Source: Allomuricauda sp. (GTDB lineage Bacteria; Bacteroidota; Bacteroidia; Flavobacteriales; Flavobacteriaceae). Taken from it: a DNA stretch of 64,000 bases. The notes below the pieces were generated by a model. That model made no database searches. It was not told the origin of the DNA and saw only the letters and a list, made by a program, of their open reading frames with translations. Shown here piece after piece: positions 59,931-64,000 of the stretch. A program made the position numbers and the translations under genes. The stretch spans positions 434,001-498,000 of the forward strand of contig NZ_JACESV010000002.1 of NCBI RefSeq assembly GCF_013911645.1, written 5' to 3'. The number at the start of each line of letters is the position of its first letter. Position 1 is the stretch's first letter.

Positions 59931-60620
59931 TTATGCGAATCTTCTCTCGATAAGTGCCAAGAATCGGGCTTCGTATTCTTCTTTGCCCTCCCAATTATTA
60001 TACTCGGGTTTTACCATATTGTTGATAAACGCGATGGAACGTTCCTCCGAATCTATTGTTGTGAGTTGAGAGAGAACACGGGTATAGTCTTCCATGTCGT
60101 TATTGAACAGATGTTTTACAAATGCTAGTTTATCGTTTAGCCCTACCTGGAAATCTTTGCCAAGTCGATCATTTAAGGATTTGGGCTTTATTGATTTAGA
60201 AGGTGCACTGGCACTCTCATTGGGTGTCACCTCATCTTTGTCGTTTTTCATAAGGTCGGGCTTGGCCACGAACTCGGCAAACACCTGTTCCAAATCTGCA
60301 TTGGACGGCATTTCGGAAACCATGTCCTTAATGGTATCCATGCCCGGAGTCATAATATCTTCCTTGTGTGGATTGCTCTCGGGCACCGATGTGTTACCGC
60401 TCAATACCGCATTGGCCATTTTCTCAAATCTTGAGGCTATTACGTTTTGGGAAACATCTACCTCAACATCGCTCAATTTTTCATCAATAAACTTCAACAC
60501 GGCCAACTTTTCGTAAATCTCTCTCGATTTTTTATAAAGTGCCGCAAGATCGGTATCCTCCCTGGCTGTGATTATTTCAGTGGACAACTTAATCAACTCT
60601 TCCCTCAATTTCCGTATCAT
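59931..60620 (-). CDS. Conserved-looking hypothetical protein with coiled-coil N-terminus
   Basis: 229 residues, soluble. The N-terminal 60 residues are helical with heptad spacing (KLREELIKLSTEII..., YEKLAVLKFIDEKL). A low-complexity, Ser/Pro/Glu-rich linker follows (about 75-155), then a compact C-terminal helical domain (LNDRLGKDFQVGLNDKLAFV, YTRVLSQLTTIDSEERSIAF, WEGKEEYEARFLALIERRF). I do not recognise the family. The pattern of helical domain, linker and helical domain suggests an adaptor. It is divergent from tdk and 50 bp from rsmI on the same strand. Confidence 0.65.
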   Translation of the reverse strand: MIRKLREELIKLSTEIITAREDTDLAALYKKSREIYEKLAVLKFIDEKLSDVEVDVSQNVIASRFEKMANAVLSGNTSVPESNPHKEDIMTPGMDTIKDMVSEMPSNADLEQVFAEFVAKPDLMKNDKDEVTPNESASAPSKSIKPKSLNDRLGKDFQVGLNDKLAFVKHLFNNDMEDYTRVLSQLTTIDSEERSIAFINNMVKPEYNNWEGKEEYEARFLALIERRFA

Positions 60621-60716
60621 AGCTTTTCTTCTTTTCTATAAAAATATAATGATTTTGCAAAAACCCTATCAACAAAAGGTTAAAATCTTATTGAAAACAG
60701 GGGGGCAATTTTTTAG

Positions 60717-60724
60717 TAGCTTTG
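60717..60724 (+). promoter_or_regulatory. -7 box (TAGCTTTG) upstream of tdk
   Basis: An exact TAnnTTTG match 51 bp before the tdk ATG at 60776. A TTG lies 23 bp further upstream (60691-60693), a wider spacing than usual. Confidence 0.45.
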
Positions 60725-60775
60725 TGGTCGTCCCAATATAACGGGAAAACAAACAATTTCTTTCAAAAATACGGT

Positions 60776-61420
60776 ATGTTTCTCGAAAACACAGTAAACC
60801 CTAAAGAACAGTTTGGATGGATTGAGGTTATCTGCGGTTCCATGTTTTCGGGAAAGACCGAAGAATTGATCCGACGATTGAAACGGGCTCAATTCGCCAA
60901 ACAAAAAGTGGAAATATTCAAGCCCATTGTGGATACCCGCTACCATGAAGATATGGTCGTATCCCACGATTCCAACGAAATCAGGTCCACCCCCGTTCCG
61001 GCCGCAGCCAACATTCGTCTATTGGCGGACGATTGCGATGTAATAGGCATTGACGAGGCCCAGTTTTTTGACGATGAAATCGTGACCGTATGCAATGACT
61101 TGGCCAACCGTGGGATCCGTGTGGTGGTCGCTGGTCTGGACATGGATTTTAAAGGAAACCCATTTGGCCCTATGCCCGCATTAATGGCAACGGCAGAATA
61201 TGTGACCAAGGTACATGCCGTATGTACCAGAACCGGAAATTTGGCAAACTACAGTTTTAGAAAATCCCTTAACGACAATTTGGTGCTGCTGGGCGAAACC
61301 GAGGAATACGAGCCCTTGAGCAGGGCCGCATTCTACAAGGCCATGCTGCGCGAAAAAATAAAGGAAATGGATGTGGAATCGGAAGAAGTGGGCACCAAAA
61401 AAAAGAAATCCAATGAGTAA
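60776..61420 (+). CDS. tdk: Thymidine kinase (type II)
   Basis: 214 residues from the ATG at 60776. The frame is open to 60722 but the conserved part starts later. Walker A is [12 protein letters not shown] at about residues 20-31. DEAQFFDD is the Walker B/active-site motif near residue 94. It phosphorylates thymidine with ATP for the dTTP salvage pathway. The zinc-binding Cys pairs of most type II kinases are lost: the first reads AVCTRTG with one Cys and the second SRAAFY with none. The stop overlaps the alr start by 8 bp, so the two are coupled. Confidence 0.93.
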   Translation: MFLENTVNPKEQFGWIEVICGSMFSGKTEELIRRLKRAQFAKQKVEIFKPIVDTRYHEDMVVSHDSNEIRSTPVPAAANIRLLADDCDVIGIDEAQFFDDEIVTVCNDLANRGIRVVVAGLDMDFKGNPFGPMPALMATAEYVTKVHAVCTRTGNLANYSFRKSLNDNLVLLGETEEYEPLSRAAFYKAMLREKIKEMDVESEEVGTKKKKSNE

Positions 61421-62522
61421 GGTCGGAGAAACTACCTTGGTTTTGGATCTTTCGGCCTTGGAACACAACTACAACCATTTGCATTCCCAAATAAAACCAG
61501 AAACCAAATTTTTAGGGGTGGTTAAAGCTTTTGCCTACGGAAGCGATATGATTGCCATTGCCCAAAAACTGGAACAAATGGGTGCCGATTATTTGGCCGT
61601 TGCCTATGTAAGCGAAGGTGTATTATTGCGCAAAGCAGGAATTAAAACACCTATTTTGGTGTTGCATCCTCTTGCTTCAAACTTTGAAGATTTAATTGTA
61701 CACCACTTGGAGCCCAGCATTTATTCCAAGAATATTTTGAATCAATTTCTTGAAGCCGCCAAAGAAAAACAACAAAACGATTATCCTATCCACATTAAAT
61801 TCAATACGGGATTGAACCGTTTGGGTTTTTCTGAGGATGATGTTGATTTTATTGCTGAGGAAACGCAACGCAACGGATACATCAAAATAGTTTCGACTTT
61901 TTCACATTTGGCCGCTTCGGAAGATTCCAATGAAAGGGATTTCAGTTTGAAGCAAATCAACTCCTTCAAAAATTTGAGCAGCAAACTCATCGAAGCCTTG
62001 GGCTACCCTTTAATTCGACATATGCTTAACACTTCGGGCATCATCAATTATCCCGAAGCGCAGTTTGAAATGGTACGCAGCGGGATCGGCCTGTATGGTT
62101 ATGGCAATCACGCCAAAGTGGATGCACAATTAAAACCTGTGGCCACACTCAAAACCACCATCTCACAAATCCATCAAATTGATGCCCACGAATCCGTAGG
62201 GTACAACCGGGCCTATAAATCCAAACGACCCATAAAAAGTGCCACACTCCCCATAGGCCATGCAGATGGCATTGGGCGACAATATGGAAAAGGTAAAGGT
62301 TTTGTTGTGATCAATGGTGAAAAAGCACCCATCATTGGAAATGTTTGTATGGACATGATCATGGTAGATGTAACAAAAATAGACTGCCAAGAAGGGGATG
62401 AGGTTATTGTATTCGGTCCAAACAATTCTGCGGAAAGCTTTGCTTCGTCGGCAAACACCATATCCTACGAGATTCTCACCGCCATATCCCAACGGGTAAA
62501 AAGAGTTCTTATCGGGGCTTAA
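61413..62522 (+). CDS. alr: Alanine racemase
   Basis: 369 residues from the ATG at 61413, inside the end of tdk. The PLP-binding Lys is in [10 protein letters not shown] at about residue 37. The second catalytic residue Tyr lies in the later [13 protein letters not shown] segment, and the C-terminal beta domain begins near [14 protein letters not shown]. It interconverts L- and D-alanine for cell-wall peptidoglycan. The coupling with tdk is by an 8-bp overlap and the pair probably forms one transcript. mscL follows 52 bp later. Confidence 0.95.
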   Translation: MSKVGETTLVLDLSALEHNYNHLHSQIKPETKFLGVVKAFAYGSDMIAIAQKLEQMGADYLAVAYVSEGVLLRKAGIKTPILVLHPLASNFEDLIVHHLEPSIYSKNILNQFLEAAKEKQQNDYPIHIKFNTGLNRLGFSEDDVDFIAEETQRNGYIKIVSTFSHLAASEDSNERDFSLKQINSFKNLSSKLIEALGYPLIRHMLNTSGIINYPEAQFEMVRSGIGLYGYGNHAKVDAQLKPVATLKTTISQIHQIDAHESVGYNRAYKSKRPIKSATLPIGHADGIGRQYGKGKGFVVINGEKAPIIGNVCMDMIMVDVTKIDCQEGDEVIVFGPNNSAESFASSANTISYEILTAISQRVKRVLIGA

Positions 62523-62574
62523 TATTATCTTTTTTGCTTAATTTGTTTACGATTAACCAATACTCAACTATAAA

Positions 62575-62982
62575 ATGGGATTTTTAAAAGAGTTTAAAGA
62601 ATTTGCCATGAAGGGGAACCTGGTGGATATCGCCGTAGGTTTCGTCATGGGTGCCGCTTTCAAAGAAGTGGTTTCTTCATTTACCGGGGGAATTGTTTCC
62701 CCCCTGATCGGATTGTTGTTCAAATCGGATTTCAACGATTTGAAATATGTGATCACGGAAGGAACTCCGAATGATGCAGGTGAAATCGTTGGGGAAATAG
62801 CCGTGCTCTACGGTGCATTCCTTACCAATGTCATCGACTTCATCATCGTCGCATTTGTTATGTTCCTTGTAGTGAAGGCCGTAAACAGAATGAAGAAAAA
62901 AGAAGAGCCTGCTCCAGAAGCTCCAAAGGGTCCGACCCAAGAGGAGCTGTTGGCAGAAATCCGCGATTTGTTGAAGAAATAA
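62575..62982 (+). CDS. mscL: Large-conductance mechanosensitive channel
   Basis: A 135-residue membrane protein with two helices. TM1 reads VDIAVGFVMGAAFKEVV with the conserved pore-lining small residues, a periplasmic loop follows, and TM2 is FLTNVIDFIIVAFVMFLVVKA. The C-terminal helix is charged (EEPAPEAPKGPTQEELLAEI). It opens under membrane tension to release solutes on osmotic downshock. The loop between the helices is of normal size. A good terminator follows at 63039-63080. Confidence 0.95.
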   Translation: MGFLKEFKEFAMKGNLVDIAVGFVMGAAFKEVVSSFTGGIVSPLIGLLFKSDFNDLKYVITEGTPNDAGEIVGEIAVLYGAFLTNVIDFIIVAFVMFLVVKAVNRMKKKEEPAPEAPKGPTQEELLAEIRDLLKK

Positions 62983-63038
62983 AAATCGTTGATGCTGAAT
63001 AGAGTTCGGCAGTCCGCTACATCACAATAACCATTAAA

Positions 63039-63080
63039 AACCATCAATGTGTTTCGCTATCATGTTGATGGTTGTTTTAT
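63039..63080 (+). terminator. Intrinsic terminator of mscL
   Basis: AACCATCAA (63039-63047) pairs with TTGATGGTT (63065-63073) across a 17-nt loop. GTTTTATTT follows on the plus strand. Confidence 0.7.
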
Positions 63081-63123
63081 TTGTAACATTTTGTTATTTT
63101 TTGATTATTCATAAAGAAAAAGC

Positions 63124-63153
63124 TTGTTTAAACCGCTGACTAAAGTACCTTTG
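63124..63153 (+). promoter_or_regulatory. Consensus Bacteroidota promoter of asd
   Basis: TTG (63124-63126), a 19-bp spacer and TACCTTTG (63146-63153), with the ATG 20 bp downstream at 63174. This is a textbook -33/-7 pair and gives a very short leader. Confidence 0.75.
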
Positions 63154-63173
63154 CGACAAGAAATAATTTTACG

Positions 63174-64000
63174 ATGAAAGTAGCAGTAGTTGGAGCCACC
63201 GGAATGGTAGGCGAAGTTATGTTGAAAGTCTTGGAAGAACGCAACTTCCCTATTTCAGAATTGTTGTTGGTTGCCTCGGAACGTTCCGTGGGCAAAAAAC
63301 TCACCTATAAAAACGAGGAGCATACCGTAATCGGTTTGGCAGATGCCGTTGCCGCCCAACCAGATATTGCCATTTTCTCCGCAGGTGGAGACACCTCGTT
63401 GGAATGGGCGCCAAAATTTGCCGAAGTGGGAACCACAGTAATCGATAACTCCTCCGCTTGGCGAATGGACCCGACCAAAAAATTGGTGGTGCCGGAAATC
63501 AATGCAAGTGAACTTACCGCAGAGGACAAAATTATAGCAAATCCTAACTGCTCCACCATTCAAATGGTATTGGCGTTAGACCCGCTCCACAAAAAATATC
63601 AGATGAAACGTGTGGTAGTTTCTACCTATCAATCCGTTTCGGGAACGGGGGTTAAGGCCGTGGAGCAAATGGAGAACGAAGCGGCTGGAATCGAAGGCGA
63701 AATGGCATATCCTTACCCCATCAACCGCAATGCATTGCCCCATTGCGATGTGTTTTTGGAGAATGGCTACACTAAAGAAGAAATGAAATTGGCCCGTGAG
63801 CCACAAAAAATATTGGACGACCGTACTTTTTCCGTAACTGCTACCGCAGTTCGTATTCCAACGGCTGGTGGACACTCGGAATCCGTGAACGTGGAATTCC
63901 ACAACGATTTTGATTTGGCCGAAGTTCGAAAACTGCTAAGTGAAACTCCAGGAATTGTGGTTCAGGACAACCCGGACACCAATACCTACCCCATGCCTGT
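63174..64000 (+). CDS. asd: Aspartate-semialdehyde dehydrogenase, 3' end cut by window
   Basis: The frame is open from the ATG at 63174 to the window edge (about 275 codons), with no stop. The N-terminal NADP-binding motif VAVVGATGMVGE, SAGGDTSLEWAP, the active-site Cys in ANPNCSTIQMVLAL (about residue 127) and the later GGHSESVNVEF with the catalytic His are all present. It reduces aspartyl phosphate to aspartate semialdehyde, the branch point toward lysine, threonine and diaminopimelate for the wall. Its own consensus promoter suggests a separate transcript from mscL. Confidence 0.95.
   Translation, partial: MKVAVVGATGMVGEVMLKVLEERNFPISELLLVASERSVGKKLTYKNEEHTVIGLADAVAAQPDIAIFSAGGDTSLEWAPKFAEVGTTVIDNSSAWRMDPTKKLVVPEINASELTAEDKIIANPNCSTIQMVLALDPLHKKYQMKRVVVSTYQSVSGTGVKAVEQMENEAAGIEGEMAYPYPINRNALPHCDVFLENGYTKEEMKLAREPQKILDDRTFSVTATAVRIPTAGGHSESVNVEFHNDFDLAEVRKLLSETPGIVVQDNPDTNTYPMP

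Overview
The window is a chromosome segment of a marine-type Flavobacteriaceae bacterium (phylum Bacteroidota). The gene content fits Muricauda/Allomuricauda/Flagellimonas, but the genus is only an impression. The phylum call rests on -7 boxes of the TAnnTTTG type with TTG about 19 bp upstream (clear before ompA and asd), the IPExxxVDY-family gene beside pyk and rnc, an OmpA protein with thrombospondin type 3 repeats, a CzcA pump fused to a TolC-like domain, and an IntDOT-like integrase.

Left host block (1-29.3 kb): an M20 amidohydrolase (5' cut), YhhN and CYTH proteins, dinB, an M16 protease, a TetR regulator, the acpP-fabF-rnc-IPExxxVDY-pyk cluster, purN, an RNase H, a PfkB kinase, a PurF-like amidotransferase, sodB, AddA-like and AddB-like recombination nucleases with kbl and ompA between them, an SDR, SnoaL-like and VOC proteins, and an RluA synthase with no normal start codon. 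Between the PurF-like gene and sodB lie three tandem small transcription units. Each has its own promoter-like box, a shared 39-nt core and a different terminator hairpin. They look like an undescribed sRNA family and are the most novel item here.

Mobile block (29.3-49.0 kb): an integrative mobilizable element of about 19.3 kb sits in the 3' end of a tRNA-Ala(GGC) gene, bounded by 43-bp direct repeats (29682-29724 and 48901-48943). A 24-bp sequence built of two overlapping TTTGC/GCAAA palindromes occurs near both ends. The backbone holds a tyrosine integrase, a membrane/coiled-coil protein, a relaxase, MobC, a primase-like protein, an SF3-type helicase and a Xis-like HTH protein, with a candidate oriT and an iteron array. 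No type IV secretion genes are present, so transfer would need a helper. The cargo is metal resistance: a CzcA-TolC fusion, its adaptor, two cation transporters, a Fur-family regulator, a Zn/Cd-type P-ATPase, a DUF4238 protein, and an ArsR-MerTP-GDCCVxC mercury group without merA. Just outside the left end is a GIY-YIG nuclease gene set between two copies of the tRNA-Ala 3' end plus terminator. This suggests an earlier, separate invasion of the same tRNA.

Right host block (49.0-64 kb): a stress protein, GNAT, MATE pump, enoyl-CoA hydratase, a 30-codon membrane peptide gene, a RelE-type toxin-antitoxin pair, an LpxH-type hydrolase, an MFS transporter, recJ, a four-helix-bundle protein bracketed by oppositely oriented CAAGTTC-type repeats, OsmC, an AhpD-like protein, a uracil-DNA glycosylase, rsmI, tdk, alr, mscL and the start of asd.
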